In this document: positions 23,132 to 31,391 of the stretch, piece after piece
Layout of the letters: the number at the start of each line of letters is the position of its first letter
How positions within the stretch are numbered: the first letter of the stretch is position 1
Assembly: GCA_017470095.1 (NCBI GenBank)
Contig: JAFUFC010000019.1
Span: 1 to 32,915, forward strand
From: Clostridia bacterium
GTDB taxonomy: Bacteria > Bacillota > Clostridia > Christensenellales > Aristaeellaceae
Reading direction: 5' to 3'
DNA: 32,915 nt
The notes under the pieces: model-generated
What the model saw: only the letters and a program-made list of their open reading frames with translations
What the model was told of the DNA's origin: nothing
Databases searched by the model: none
Position numbers and translations under genes: made by a program

Positions 23132-25111
23132 TCATGCCGTTTGCAGTGGCTGGGCTTTGGAAACGACAGCCTTATTGATCACAAACTGCACGGCAATCAG
23201 GGCCAGGGCAATGCCGTCGGTGATCAACGTGGGATTGATGAACAGCACGCCCGCCGCCACCAGCAGCGCCCGGCACAAAAGCCGCAACACGGCAGTAGAA
23301 GCGCTGTACTTTTGCACCGGCAGCCCCGCCAGGCCGCTGCTCAAAGCCAATACGCCCATGCAGGCGGTGAGGAAGGTATAAATGGTGGTGCCGATAGCCA
23401 CCCCCTCCGTGCTGCCATAGAGCAGGACGGGGTTGTCCAGGAAGAAGAAGGGCACAATGAAGCCGGCAATGCCCAGCTTGATGGCAATCAGGCTGGTTTT
23501 GGTCATATCACTGTCCGCGATGCCGCTGGCCACATAGGAGCTCATGGCCACCGGCGGGGTAATGTTGCTCAGGCAAGCGTAGATCAGGCAGAACATGTTG
23601 GCCGCCATTTCAGTAGCCCCCACGCCCCGCAGTACCGGCACGGCCACGGCGTACACGATCACATAGGCAGCCACGCCGGGCACGCCCATGCCCAGGATGA
23701 TGGACATGACCATCACCATCAAGCCGCCCAGGAACAATTGCCCTTCCCCTACCACCTGCAAAATCAGGTTGCCGAAGTTGACGCCCAGGCTGGTCATGTT
23801 CACTGACCCGATGATCACTCCGATGATCACGCAGCTGATGCCCACGCCGATGGCACTGCGGCTGCCCTCGACCACCGCCTGCAATATGGTTTTGGGAAGC
23901 ATGCGTGTTTCCTTACGAATCCAGGAAACGGGAATGGTGACGAAGATTGCCATGATAGCGGCGTACAGGGGCGTGTAGCCCATGAACATCATCATCAGCA
24001 GCACCGCCAAGGGAATCAGCAAATGCCCCCGCTCCTTGAGCACTTTCCCCGCTTTGGGAATGTTTTCCGGGGACAGGCCGCTCAAACCCAGGCGTTTGGC
24101 CTCCAGATGCACGGACCAGAGCAGACTCAGGTAATACAAAATGGCCGGAATAGCCGCCGCCAGCATGACTTTCGTATAGCTGACCGCCATGAATTCCGCC
24201 ATCACGAAGCCCACAGCCCCCATGATGGGCGGCGTAAACTGGCCACCGGTGGAAGCCACCGCCTCCACCGCCCCGGCAAATTCCTTCTTGTAGCCGGTCT
24301 TTTTCATGAGCGGAATGGTGATCGTGCCGGTAGTGGCCACATTGGCAATGGCGGAACCGTTGATCATGCCCATCAGCGCAGACGCGATAACGGAAACCTT
24401 CGCTGGCCCGCCGGGCGAGCGGCCCACCAAAGTCAAGGAAATATCGTTAATAAACTGGGAAAAACCGCTGTACTTGAGGAACGCACCGAAGAGTACGAAC
24501 ACGAAAATATACGTGGCAGATACCCCCGCGCCGGTGCCCAGGATGCCGATGGTGTCCCACACCAGGGATTTGATCACCCGTTTGAGCGTAAAAGCCGCGG
24601 TGCCAAAGGTGCCGGGAATATACCGGCCCCAAATAGCAAAATATGAAAGGAAAACCAGAGCAATGATGGCAAGGTTGCCGCTGGTGCGCCGGGCCGCCTC
24701 AAAGGATAACACCAGACAGGCAACGCCTACCAACACGTCCATATCGTTCAATCGTCCCGTACGCGCCAAACTGTCGTAGCGGTACAAAATATAACCAAAG
24801 CAGAAAATGGCCGCCGCCGACAGGATGTAATCCCACCAGGGCATGGATTTACGCTTCCGTCGCTCCTTCTTGTAGGTGGGATACAGCATAAACGCCAAAG
24901 GCAGCAGCACCATGATGTGGGCCGTCCGCAGTTTTACCGCTCCCAGGGTGCCGGTCATGTTGGCCCACACCTGAAATACCGCAAACGCTGCCAATATAAC
25001 GATAATCAGTTTATCAAATATCCCGCTGTACACTCGAGTGCGGCTGTCGGAATCTTTTTCCTCCATTAACTGTTGGGCTTTTTGATCCATATCCTGCTGC
25101 AAAGCTATCAT
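23132..25111 (-). CDS. TRAP transporter fused permease (TAXI type)
   Basis: Membrane component (about 659 aa) with the small (DctQ-like) and large (DctM-like) subunits fused, as usual for TAXI systems. The N-terminal part has about four helices (from IFDKLIIVILAAFAVF). The large part contains GMINGSAIANVATTGTITIPLM, ASTGGQFTPPIMGAVGFVMAE, LGMGVPGVAAYVIV and ACLSNITPPVAMSSYVASGIA, the re-entrant substrate and sodium-site loops. The start is uncertain. ATG 25111 has AAGGAG only 1 nt upstream, TTG 25102 has it at 9 nt, ATG 25090 is also possible, and the frame extends to TTG 25132 without an SD. First gene of a two-gene operon. Confidence 0.92.
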   Translation of the reverse strand: MIALQQDMDQKAQQLMEEKDSDSRTRVYSGIFDKLIIVILAAFAVFQVWANMTGTLGAVKLRTAHIMVLLPLAFMLYPTYKKERRKRKSMPWWDYILSAAAIFCFGYILYRYDSLARTGRLNDMDVLVGVACLVLSFEAARRTSGNLAIIALVFLSYFAIWGRYIPGTFGTAAFTLKRVIKSLVWDTIGILGTGAGVSATYIFVFVLFGAFLKYSGFSQFINDISLTLVGRSPGGPAKVSVIASALMGMINGSAIANVATTGTITIPLMKKTGYKKEFAGAVEAVASTGGQFTPPIMGAVGFVMAEFMAVSYTKVMLAAAIPAILYYLSLLWSVHLEAKRLGLSGLSPENIPKAGKVLKERGHLLIPLAVLLMMMFMGYTPLYAAIMAIFVTIPVSWIRKETRMLPKTILQAVVEGSRSAIGVGISCVIIGVIIGSVNMTSLGVNFGNLILQVVGEGQLFLGGLMVMVMSIILGMGVPGVAAYVIVYAVAVPVLRGVGATEMAANMFCLIYACLSNITPPVAMSSYVASGIADSDMTKTSLIAIKLGIAGFIVPFFFLDNPVLLYGSTEGVAIGTTIYTFLTACMGVLALSSGLAGLPVQKYSASTAVLRLLCRALLVAAGVLFINPTLITDGIALALIAVQFVINKAVVSKAQPLQTA

Positions 25112-25148
25112 GCTCCTTCGCAAAGATTTCAATGCTTTAATCTGTTAA

Positions 25149-25177
25149 AGAATACACGTTTCCTTTCTTTCTGTCAA
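25149..25177 (-). promoter_or_regulatory. Promoter of the TRAP-TAXI operon
   Basis: On the minus strand TTGACA (25177-25172), 17 nt, TATTCT (25154-25149), about 40 nt before the permease start. It is back to back with the HAD-gene promoter. Confidence 0.8.
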
Positions 25178-25233
25178 GACGTGGGAAGCGGAAAACATTA
25201 AAAAAACAATAACCGTTTCAGCTGTCCGATGGG

Positions 25234-25263
25234 TTGATTGTGGACCTCGTTTTATGCTATAAT
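25234..25263 (+). promoter_or_regulatory. Promoter of the HAD hydrolase gene
   Basis: TTGATT (25234-25239), 18 nt, TATAAT (25258-25263), followed by a short leader to AAAGGAG and the ATG at 25297. Confidence 0.7.
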
Positions 25264-25296
25264 AATTTGTTCATTTTTCCCCAAAGGAGCAGCCCC

Positions 25297-26058
25297 ATGA
25301 AAGACGTCTACCAGCATTTCATATTTGATTTATATGGCACCTTGGCCGATATCCATACCGACGAGGAGGATCCCCGACTGTGGGAACAGCTGGCCTGGTA
25401 TTTGAATTTCCGGGGCGTTCCCGTTCATCCAGATGCGCTGCAGCAGGATTATCTGCGCCTGTGCGGCATTTATCAGAACAAAAAAGACACAGCCCTAATC
25501 AAGCATGGTGTCCACGGTCCCGGGGAAATGGACATCCGAAAAGTGTGGAAAAAACTGCTCAAGAAGCACGGCGCGGATGCATCCAAAGAAGCAATTGAGG
25601 ATATTTGCCGTTTGTTCCGGGCGCTTTCCATCCGGAAATTGGCTTTGTTTGATGGCGCCGCGGAGGTATTGCATGCACTCCGAGAACAAAGAAAATCCGT
25701 ATTTCTGCTCACCAACGCTCAGGCCGTGTTTACTGCCCCAGAGCTTCGATACCTGGGCATTGTCGACGCCTTTGACGGCATTCTTATTTCCAGCGACGCG
25801 GGCGTGAAAAAGCCCTCCCCCTCCTTCTTTGACCTGCTGATGAAGCAGCATCGCCTGGCCCCGTCGGAGTGCCTGATGATCGGCAACGACGATTTGTGCG
25901 ATTGTCGCGGAGCGGCCCTGTGCGGCATTGACAGCCTGTACCTGCAAACGGAGCAATCTCCCCGGCGGCTCCATCCCCTGCCGAAAAACTGCCGGGAAAT
26001 CCACCATATCACCGATGTAATCAGTTTTGTCTCATCCCTCGATAGGCCGAACAATTGA
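25297..26058 (+). CDS. HAD-superfamily hydrolase (subfamily I)
   Basis: This 253-aa protein has all four HAD motifs: I FDLYGTLAD with nucleophile Asp11, II LLTNA, III KKPS lysine and IV IGNDDLCD. Tyr13 stands where most phosphatases carry the second Asp of DxD, a pattern seen in L-2-haloacid dehalogenases and in a Clostridia group annotated only as HAD hydrolase. A cap domain lies between motifs I and II (about residues 20-110). ATG 25297 has AAAGGAG 8 nt upstream; the earlier open frame overlaps the promoter. The substrate is unknown, probably a small phosphorylated metabolite. Confidence 0.88.
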   Translation: MKDVYQHFIFDLYGTLADIHTDEEDPRLWEQLAWYLNFRGVPVHPDALQQDYLRLCGIYQNKKDTALIKHGVHGPGEMDIRKVWKKLLKKHGADASKEAIEDICRLFRALSIRKLALFDGAAEVLHALREQRKSVFLLTNAQAVFTAPELRYLGIVDAFDGILISSDAGVKKPSPSFFDLLMKQHRLAPSECLMIGNDDLCDCRGAALCGIDSLYLQTEQSPRRLHPLPKNCREIHHITDVISFVSSLDRPNN

Positions 26059-26098
26059 TGATACCCTACCAACTTAGCGTGTGTTTCTCAAATGAGGA

Positions 26099-26260
26099 AT
26101 GTGCAGTTTCGAGCGGCTCGGTCTTGCAGCGCAAGGCGCTTTGACGATGGGTTTATTGGGGCCCACGCCCTGGGACGAAGAATCCATCGAGGGAAAGCAA
26201 CGCAGAAATGCCGGTCGAACCGCAAAAAAGCATCTTTCCAAATTTAGAAACAGGCCCTAA
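26099..26260 (+). CDS. Possible small ORF upstream of the radical SAM gene
   Basis: A 53-codon frame (or 37 codons from ATG 26147) ends 22 nt before the radical SAM start. The product starts MCSFERLGLAAQGALTMG and has a basic tail (GRTAKKHLSKFRNRP). No good SD is seen for either start (GAGGA abuts the first ATG), and I recognise no homolog. The 224-nt gap 26059-26282 otherwise shows only short hairpins (AGCGC-AAG-GCGCT at 26128-26140) and no convincing promoter. It may be real, decayed, or just a chance frame. Confidence 0.2.
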   Translation: MCSFERLGLAAQGALTMGLLGPTPWDEESIEGKQRRNAGRTAKKHLSKFRNRP

Positions 26261-26282
26261 TCTGCACGCGGAGGAATGATCT

Positions 26283-27407
26283 ATGAAAATTTCCAAGAAG
26301 GACGCCCTTTCCTGGTTTGAATTTTTTGCTTCCCTGCCTGAGGAAGAAGAATTGATGCCGGGCCAGCAGGAAATTGCCCTGTCGGCCTTTGCCCAAATTG
26401 AAGCGGCTGTGAAGGCGAAGCACGATCAGCTGCTGTCTGAAATCCCTAACCTGAAAATGTTGGCCGGCCGCACTTATTATATAGGCGATGACGGCTTATT
26501 CCCCCAAGGCTGCAAAAGCTGCTTGCTCGGCACAGGCTTGAGCGCTGTGCGCAAAACCAACCGGTGCAACGCTGCCTGCCGTTTCTGCTACGATTATGGT
26601 GCGCTGGATCGCCAGCCTCCGGTAGGCGAAGGCATGTGGGAAATCGGCGGCACGAAGTTTTATGAGGATGACATTGATCTGCTCTTGTCCATTCAGCAAA
26701 AACCCACCGGCATTTCTTATGTATACCTGGAGCCCTTCATGGAGATTGAAAAATACTACGGCGTCATCCGGAAATTCCATCAGGCGGGCATCCACCAGCA
26801 CATGTACACCAACGGTATTAACGCCAATGAAACCAACCTGAGAGCATTGGCAGAGGCGGGGCTCAATGAGTTGCGCTTCAATCTGGGGGCCACTAACTGC
26901 TCAGATAAGGTGATCGAAAGCATGGCCATCGCCGCCCAATATTTCCCCGCCGTGGGCATCGAAACCCCCATGACCCCAGAGTTTTTTGATAGCTTTCAAA
27001 AGAAAAAAGATGCCATTCTTTCCAGCGGCATCCGCTTTCTCAACTGCGCTGAGCTGCACCTGAACGAAAACAACATCGACAATTACGCAGGCGAAAACCT
27101 GTACATGTGCCGCCAAGGCTATATTTCCCCCATTTTTAGCCGCAATTTGACCCTGCGCCTCCTGCGCCAGGCATCAGAGGAGCACTGGCCCATCCTGGTG
27201 CACGATTGCTCAAACCGCACCAAATTCGCCCGGGACCTGAACCTGAAAGCCAAGGAAGGCGGCTGGTTCGGCCAGAGCACCTACGGGTGCGAATTTGCTA
27301 AACTGCCCTACGAATACTTCCTGCCCGTGCTGAGGGATGAGTATTTCCAGTTTCTCGAAGAAGAACCCATGCCTAAGGGCTTTGGCCTTACCGATATCGT
27401 GCTGTAA
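26283..27407 (+). CDS. Radical SAM protein of unknown function
   Basis: This 374-aa protein has the [4Fe-4S]/SAM motif Cys95-x3-Cys99-x2-Cys102 (RCNAACRFCYDYG). Just before it is a second pair, Cys77-x2-Cys80 (QGCKSCLLG), and further cysteines occur late (YMCRQGY, HDCSNRT, GCEFAK), so an auxiliary metal site is possible. A partial TIM barrel is suggested by YVYLEPFMEIEKYYG, MYTNGINANETNLRALAEAG and LRFNLGA, in the order typical of the SAM barrel. GGAGG lies 9 nt upstream of ATG 26283. No dedicated substrate protein is recognised nearby. Confidence 0.88.
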   Translation: MKISKKDALSWFEFFASLPEEEELMPGQQEIALSAFAQIEAAVKAKHDQLLSEIPNLKMLAGRTYYIGDDGLFPQGCKSCLLGTGLSAVRKTNRCNAACRFCYDYGALDRQPPVGEGMWEIGGTKFYEDDIDLLLSIQQKPTGISYVYLEPFMEIEKYYGVIRKFHQAGIHQHMYTNGINANETNLRALAEAGLNELRFNLGATNCSDKVIESMAIAAQYFPAVGIETPMTPEFFDSFQKKKDAILSSGIRFLNCAELHLNENNIDNYAGENLYMCRQGYISPIFSRNLTLRLLRQASEEHWPILVHDCSNRTKFARDLNLKAKEGGWFGQSTYGCEFAKLPYEYFLPVLRDEYFQFLEEEPMPKGFGLTDIVL

Positions 27408-27428
27408 CACCGGAAAAACATCATAAAA

Positions 27429-27469
27429 GCAAACAGCCATGCGCTCCGTTGGAGAACATGGCTGTTTGC
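27429..27469. terminator. Hairpin between converging genes, likely terminator for the methyltransferase
   Basis: A 13-bp stem, GCAAACAGCCATG (27429-27441) with CATGGCTGTTTGC (27457-27469), stands between two convergent genes. On the minus strand it is followed by TTTTATGATGTTTTT, a usable terminator tail. On the plus strand the tail is GTATAAAATAATT, which is weak. Confidence 0.7.
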
Positions 27470-27484
27470 GTATAAAATAATTCA

Positions 27485-28033
27485 TTATTTTGCATCGATC
27501 AGGCTGGGCTTCCAACCGATAATGGCCCCGAAAAAGCCGCTGGTTCGGAAGGATACATCCTTAAAGCCAGCTTCCTGCATTAGGCGCATCATTTCCTTCC
27601 GGGAAATGTCTCCTTCGCCCCGGAGGGAAAACAACGGCGCGGCCATGACGAACTGGCCGCCATTATTGAGCACCCGCAGCGTTTCATCCAGCACCCGGCG
27701 GGCATCCCCTTTCATGGCCCCGGAAAGCATAACCACGCGGAACGTATCATCCCGCCAGGGAATATCCTCCATCCGGCCGGGAACCACATCGGCGCCGCCC
27801 AACTGCTCGGATACGGCCCGGGCCCGCTCCGCCGTGTCGCACATGCCGCATAGGGTCAGGCGCATTTTGCCGTTCAGATGGTCCAATAAAGCGCCGTTGC
27901 CGCAGGACATATCCAGAATTTTATCGTGCTCCTCCACCGCCGCCCAGGAAGCGCAGGCTTTCATGGCGGCGGACAGGCGGTGTTGCTCTTTGCCCGCCAG
28001 ATCATACCCCATCGTTTCGGTTTTGGTCAGCAT
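27485..28033 (-). CDS. Class I SAM-dependent methyltransferase
   Basis: This 182-aa Rossmann-fold methyltransferase has motif I ILDMSCGNGALLDHL near residues 39-53, an acidic motif II region (LTLCGMCDTAE), MEDIPWRDDTFRVVMLSG (post-II, UbiE/Methyltransf_11 style) and ETLRVLNNGGQFVMAAP (motif III). ATG 28033 is chosen with GGGAAGGGG about 8 nt upstream; the longer frame to 28117 would include the promoter. The substrate cannot be predicted. It is a single-gene unit just downstream of the metK terminator. Confidence 0.85.
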   Translation of the reverse strand: MLTKTETMGYDLAGKEQHRLSAAMKACASWAAVEEHDKILDMSCGNGALLDHLNGKMRLTLCGMCDTAERARAVSEQLGGADVVPGRMEDIPWRDDTFRVVMLSGAMKGDARRVLDETLRVLNNGGQFVMAAPLFSLRGEGDISRKEMMRLMQEAGFKDVSFRTSGFFGAIIGWKPSLIDAK

Positions 28034-28084
28034 TCGTCGAACCCCTTCCCGGTGGATTTTCGTGTCAGCCCACTCGGTGACATG

Positions 28085-28113
28085 ATTATAACACACTTTT
28101 TCATAAATTGCAC
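28085..28113 (-). promoter_or_regulatory. Promoter of the methyltransferase gene (extended -10)
   Basis: On the minus strand GTGCAA (28113-28108), 17 nt, then TATAAT (28090-28085), preceded by TGT, i.e. an extended TGn -10 that may compensate for the weak -35. The upstream stretch 28114-28195 is very A+T rich and shows no gene. Confidence 0.6.
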
Positions 28114-28194
28114 GCATTTTTGTAATATTTTTTTAATTTTTTTAAAACTTTTTAAATGGTGCAGAAAAATCAAAGGGTTTTGAACATTTGCTGG

Positions 28195-28235
28195 AAATAA
28201 AGAAAACCCTGTGAGCCCGTTTTAAGCTCACAGGG
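28195..28235 (-). terminator. Intrinsic terminator of metK
   Basis: On the minus strand CCCTGTGAGC (28235-28226) pairs with GCTCACAGGG (28216-28207), followed by TTTTCTTTATTT. It starts 17 nt after the metK stop. Confidence 0.92.
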
Positions 28236-28252
28236 TAATGACTTTGTAACAA

Positions 28253-29428
28253 TTACAGTTCCTTCCAGGCTTTTTTCAGGGCTTCCACCTGATCGGTGTG
28301 CTCCCAGGGCAAATCGATATCAGTGCGGCCAAAGTGACCGTAGGCCGCCGTCTGGCGGTAGATGGGGCGGCGCAAGTTCAGCCGGTCGATGATGGCGTCA
28401 GGCCGCATATCAAACACCTTTTCAACCAGCTTGGCAATATCCTCATCCGGAATCACGCCGGTGCCCCGGGTGTTCACCTGGAAGGAAACGGGCTTGGCCA
28501 CACCGATGGCATAGGCCAGGGCAATTTCGCACTGCTTGGCCAAGCCGGCAGCCACCACGTTCTTGGCTGCATGCCGGGCGGCGTAGGCAGCGGAGCGGTC
28601 CACCTTGGTGGGGTCTTTGCCGCTGAAAGCGCCACCGCCGTGAGGCGCATAGCCGCCGTAGGTATCTACGATGATCTTGCGCCCGGTCAGGCCGCTGTCC
28701 CCTGCGGGACCGCCCACCACAAACCGGCCGGTGGGGTTGATAAAGTATTTGGTTTGTTCGCTCAGCAGTTCTGAAGGGATTTCGTGCCGAATCACTTCTT
28801 CGATCATGGCCCGCTCGATCTGCTCGTGGGTCACGGTATCGTCATGCTGGGTGGAGATAACCACAGTATCCACCGCCACGGGCTTGCCATCCTCGTACAC
28901 CACGGTAACCTGGCTTTTCCCATCGGGGCGCATCCAGGAGCAAATGCCTTCCTTGCGCACCTTGGCCATCCGCCGGGTGAGCCGGTGGGCCAAGGCGATA
29001 GGCATGGGCATCATTTCCGGGGTTTCATCGCAGGCGAAGCCGAACATCATGCCCTGGTCGCCGGCGCCGGTTTCGTTGTTTGCTTCCGCCCGGGTTTCCA
29101 GGGCCGCGTCCACACCCTGAGCAATATCCGGCGACTGATCGTGCACCGCGGTGAGCACGGCGCAGGATTCGCCGTCGAAGCCCTTCTTGGCCCGGTCGTA
29201 GCCAATATCATTGACCACCTTGCGCACGATATCGGCAATGGGCACATAGCCCTTGGTGGTAATTTCACCCATCACCAGGATGAGCCCGGTGGTAGCGCAG
29301 GTTTCGCAAGCCACCCGGGAGTGAGGGTCTTGCTCCAAAAGAGCGTCCAAAACAGCGTCGGAAATCTGATCGCAAATTTTATCGGGATGCCCTTCGGTGA
29401 CGGATTCGGAGGTAAACAGGGTACGCAT
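28253..29428 (-). CDS. metK: S-adenosylmethionine synthetase
   Basis: MetK (391 aa) makes SAM from methionine and ATP in the cytoplasm. Clear signatures are [19 protein letters not shown] at the N-terminus (ATP and metal site), [13 protein letters not shown] near residue 115, the active-site loop region, and the C-terminal glycine-rich [19 protein letters not shown]. Length is typical. ATG 29428 has CGAGGAAAG about 9 nt upstream; the frame stays open further upstream only through the riboswitch. Its own product SAM is the ligand of the leader riboswitch, giving feedback control. Confidence 0.97.
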   Translation of the reverse strand: MRTLFTSESVTEGHPDKICDQISDAVLDALLEQDPHSRVACETCATTGLILVMGEITTKGYVPIADIVRKVVNDIGYDRAKKGFDGESCAVLTAVHDQSPDIAQGVDAALETRAEANNETGAGDQGMMFGFACDETPEMMPMPIALAHRLTRRMAKVRKEGICSWMRPDGKSQVTVVYEDGKPVAVDTVVISTQHDDTVTHEQIERAMIEEVIRHEIPSELLSEQTKYFINPTGRFVVGGPAGDSGLTGRKIIVDTYGGYAPHGGGAFSGKDPTKVDRSAAYAARHAAKNVVAAGLAKQCEIALAYAIGVAKPVSFQVNTRGTGVIPDEDIAKLVEKVFDMRPDAIIDRLNLRRPIYRQTAAYGHFGRTDIDLPWEHTDQVEALKKAWKEL

Positions 29429-29479
29429 ACGTTTCTTTCCTCGCTTTCGATTGATCTGAATTGACACCTTCCGGGCCGC

Positions 29480-29511
29480 AATAGAAAACCGCCTGTCACG
29501 CAGACAAGCGG
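29480..29511 (-). terminator. SAM riboswitch expression-platform terminator
   Basis: On the minus strand CCGCTTGTC (29511-29503) pairs with GACAGGCGG (29497-29489) over 9 bp including one G-T wobble, followed by TTTTCTAT. It lies 25 nt beyond the aptamer and should form when SAM is bound. Confidence 0.85.
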
Positions 29512-29535
29512 CAAGAAAAATCTCTTGTGATTGCG

Positions 29536-29642
29536 CCTTATCTGCCAGCGTGATCATCACGCTGCTGGAATTGGCACCTTGCGCTGATCCGCGCCGGTTG
29601 CCGGGCTTCATCGGGCCAGTCCCTCAGCCGCTCTGGATAAGG
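29536..29642 (-). ncRNA. SAM-I (S-box) riboswitch upstream of metK
   Basis: The minus-strand RNA opens CCUUAUCCAGAGCGG, continues with the classic GAGGGACUGGCCCGAUGAAG and CCCGGCAACC, then AAGGUGCCAAUUCC, and closes with GCAGAUAAGG. P1 pairs CCTTATC (29642-29636) with GATAAGG (29542-29536). These are the defining blocks of the SAM-I aptamer. With the terminator downstream it should switch metK off when SAM is abundant. Confidence 0.97.
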
Positions 29643-29712
29643 TATTCAATTCGTTCCATAGTATACACGTCTTTGCCCCGGCCGTCAATAGCCGGGTGAC
29701 GTAATTTGCCAT
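29608..29712 (-). CDS. Possible 34-aa ORF running across the metK promoter and into the riboswitch
   Basis: ATG 29712 has AAGGAG 4 nt upstream and opens a 34-codon frame ([14 protein letters not shown]...) ending at TGA 29610-29608, inside the SAM aptamer. It starts 39 nt after the glpK stop, so it could only be translated from glpK read-through mRNA. No homolog is recognised; a chance frame is the simplest reading. Confidence 0.2.
   Translation of the reverse strand: MANYVTRLLTAGAKTCILWNELNTLSRAAEGLAR
29660..29688 (-). promoter_or_regulatory. Promoter of metK
   Basis: On the minus strand TTGACG (29688-29683), 17 nt, TATACT (29665-29660). Expected start near 29653, about 10 nt before the SAM-I aptamer. 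Confidence 0.85.
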
Positions 29713-29751
29713 TTTCTCCTTAGGAAACCATGCCGCATCGCCCTGGGCGCG

Positions 29752-31251
29752 TCACCTTTCCTCCGCCCAGTGCAGCGCCGCGTCCACCGCCCGTCGCCAG
29801 CCATGGATTTTTTCCTGGCGGGTCGTTTCGTCCATATGGGGCGCAAAAGTATCGGCCACGTGCCAGCCGGAAGCCGTTTCCTGCAAATCGGAATAAATAC
29901 CCACGGCCAACCCTGCCAGCAGCGCCGCGCCAAGGGCCGTGGTTTCCAGCACCGCGGGCCGCTGCACCGGCACATTCAGCAAATCTGCCTGGAACTGCAT
30001 CAGCAGTTGATTGGCGCTGGCCCCGCCGTCCACCCGCAGGGCCATGCTGTCGATTCCGCAGTCTCGAGCCATCGAGGCAAACAAATCCCGGCTCTGATAG
30101 GCGATGGATTCCAGCGCCGCCCGCACGATATGGGCCCGGCCAGTACCCCGGGTCATGCCCACCAGGGTGCCCCTTGTGTACATATTCCAGTAGGGCGCGC
30201 CCAGGCCTGTGAAGGCCGGCACCAGATACACCCCGCCGGTATCCCCCACGGACGCGGCCACTGCTTCACTTTCCGCGGCAGTGGAAATCATATGCATTTC
30301 ATCCCGCAGCCACTGGATGGTGGCGCCGCCCATGAACACGCTGCCTTCAAAGGCATAGGTAGGCTTGCCGTTTAGCCGCCAGGCCATGGTGGTCAACAAT
30401 CCACTCTTGGACAGGCGGAATTCCTCTCCCGCGTTCATCAGCATGAAGCAGCCGGTGCCATAGGTGTTTTTCACATCGCCCTGACGGAAGCACGCCTGGC
30501 CGAACAGCGCCGCGTGCTGGTCCCCCACCAGGGCCGCCACCGGGATTTTGACGCCCAGCAAGTCCTCCCGCAGATCACCAATCACTTGGGCGGTATCAAT
30601 CACCTGCGGCAGCATTTCCTTAGGGATATCCAGCATGCGAAGCAGCTCATCATCCCACTCCTGGGTGTGCAGGTTAAACAGCATGGTACGGCCGGCGTTC
30701 GTAGCGTCCGTCACATGGGGATGACCCTCCACCAGATGCCAGGCCAGAAAGGAATCCACCGTGCCAAAGCAGATTTCCCCCTTCTTTGCCCGGTGCCGAA
30801 CATTCATTTCATCCAGCAGCCATTTTAATTTGGTGCCGGAAAAATAGGCGTCCGCCACCAGACCGGTCTTTTCCCGGATCATGGGGCCAAAGCCCTTTGC
30901 AATCAAATCATCCACAATAGGCGCCGTCCGGCGGCACTGCCACACGATGGCGTTATGCAGGCACACTCCCGTTTCCCTGTCCCAGATAAAGGTGGTTTCC
31001 CGCTGGTTGGTGATGCCAATGGCGGCGATTTCAGCAGGATTAATATCCGCCTTCCGCACAGCAGCGCGCAGGGATTCAATCTGAGTGGATAAAATATCCG
31101 CCGGGTCATGCTCTACCCAGCCGGGCTGGGGATAATGCTGGGGAAATTCCTGCGCGGCGGAGGCAACCATGTGGCCCTCCAGCGTGAATACCACGGCCCG
31201 GGAACTGGTAGTGCCCTGGTCCAGCGCCACCAAATAACGCTTGTTCATCAT
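29752..31251 (-). CDS. glpK: Glycerol kinase
   Basis: GlpK (499 aa) phosphorylates glycerol with ATP in the cytoplasm. It starts YLVALDQGTTSSRAVVF (phosphate-binding loop), contains GITNQRETTFIWD, GTVDSFLAWHL, VGDQHAALFGQACF and, in the C-terminal FGGY region, GLGAPYWNMYTRGTLVGMTRG and LRVDGGASANQLLMQFQADLL. Length equals the family norm. ATG 31251 has AAGGAGG 8 nt upstream; a second ATG follows directly. No glycerol facilitator or glpD is adjacent, and no terminator is seen after the gene, so transcripts may run into the metK leader. Confidence 0.95.
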   Translation of the reverse strand: MMNKRYLVALDQGTTSSRAVVFTLEGHMVASAAQEFPQHYPQPGWVEHDPADILSTQIESLRAAVRKADINPAEIAAIGITNQRETTFIWDRETGVCLHNAIVWQCRRTAPIVDDLIAKGFGPMIREKTGLVADAYFSGTKLKWLLDEMNVRHRAKKGEICFGTVDSFLAWHLVEGHPHVTDATNAGRTMLFNLHTQEWDDELLRMLDIPKEMLPQVIDTAQVIGDLREDLLGVKIPVAALVGDQHAALFGQACFRQGDVKNTYGTGCFMLMNAGEEFRLSKSGLLTTMAWRLNGKPTYAFEGSVFMGGATIQWLRDEMHMISTAAESEAVAASVGDTGGVYLVPAFTGLGAPYWNMYTRGTLVGMTRGTGRAHIVRAALESIAYQSRDLFASMARDCGIDSMALRVDGGASANQLLMQFQADLLNVPVQRPAVLETTALGAALLAGLAVGIYSDLQETASGWHVADTFAPHMDETTRQEKIHGWRRAVDAALHWAEER

Positions 31252-31295
31252 GTGGGTTTCCTCCTTCAACGGGAACCATGTCAAATTCTGCTGCT

Positions 31296-31324
31296 ATTAT
31301 ACCATATGTGCCCTTTCACTTCAA
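31296..31324 (-). promoter_or_regulatory. Promoter of glpK
   Basis: On the minus strand TTGAAG (31324-31319), 17 nt, TATAAT (31301-31296) with an extended TGG before it. It is divergent from the T-box promoter, about 30 bp away. Confidence 0.75.
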
Positions 31325-31356
31325 CTCCCGCGCCCCCATTTTTCCCCTTTGGGGCC

Positions 31357-31385
31357 TTGACATTTTGATTTGATTTCATTATAAT
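31357..31385 (+). promoter_or_regulatory. Perfect consensus sigma-A promoter of the T-box operon
   Basis: TTGACA (31357-31362), 17 nt, TATAAT (31380-31385): both boxes match the consensus exactly. Expected start near 31392, at the base of T-box stem I. Strong initiation combined with attenuation is typical of T-box genes. Confidence 0.92.
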
Positions 31386-31391
31386 GCCTGT

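Noticed and set aside
26128-26146. AGCGC-AAG-GCGCT hairpin as terminator of the HAD gene.
   Set aside because: The stem is only 5 bp and no T-run follows.
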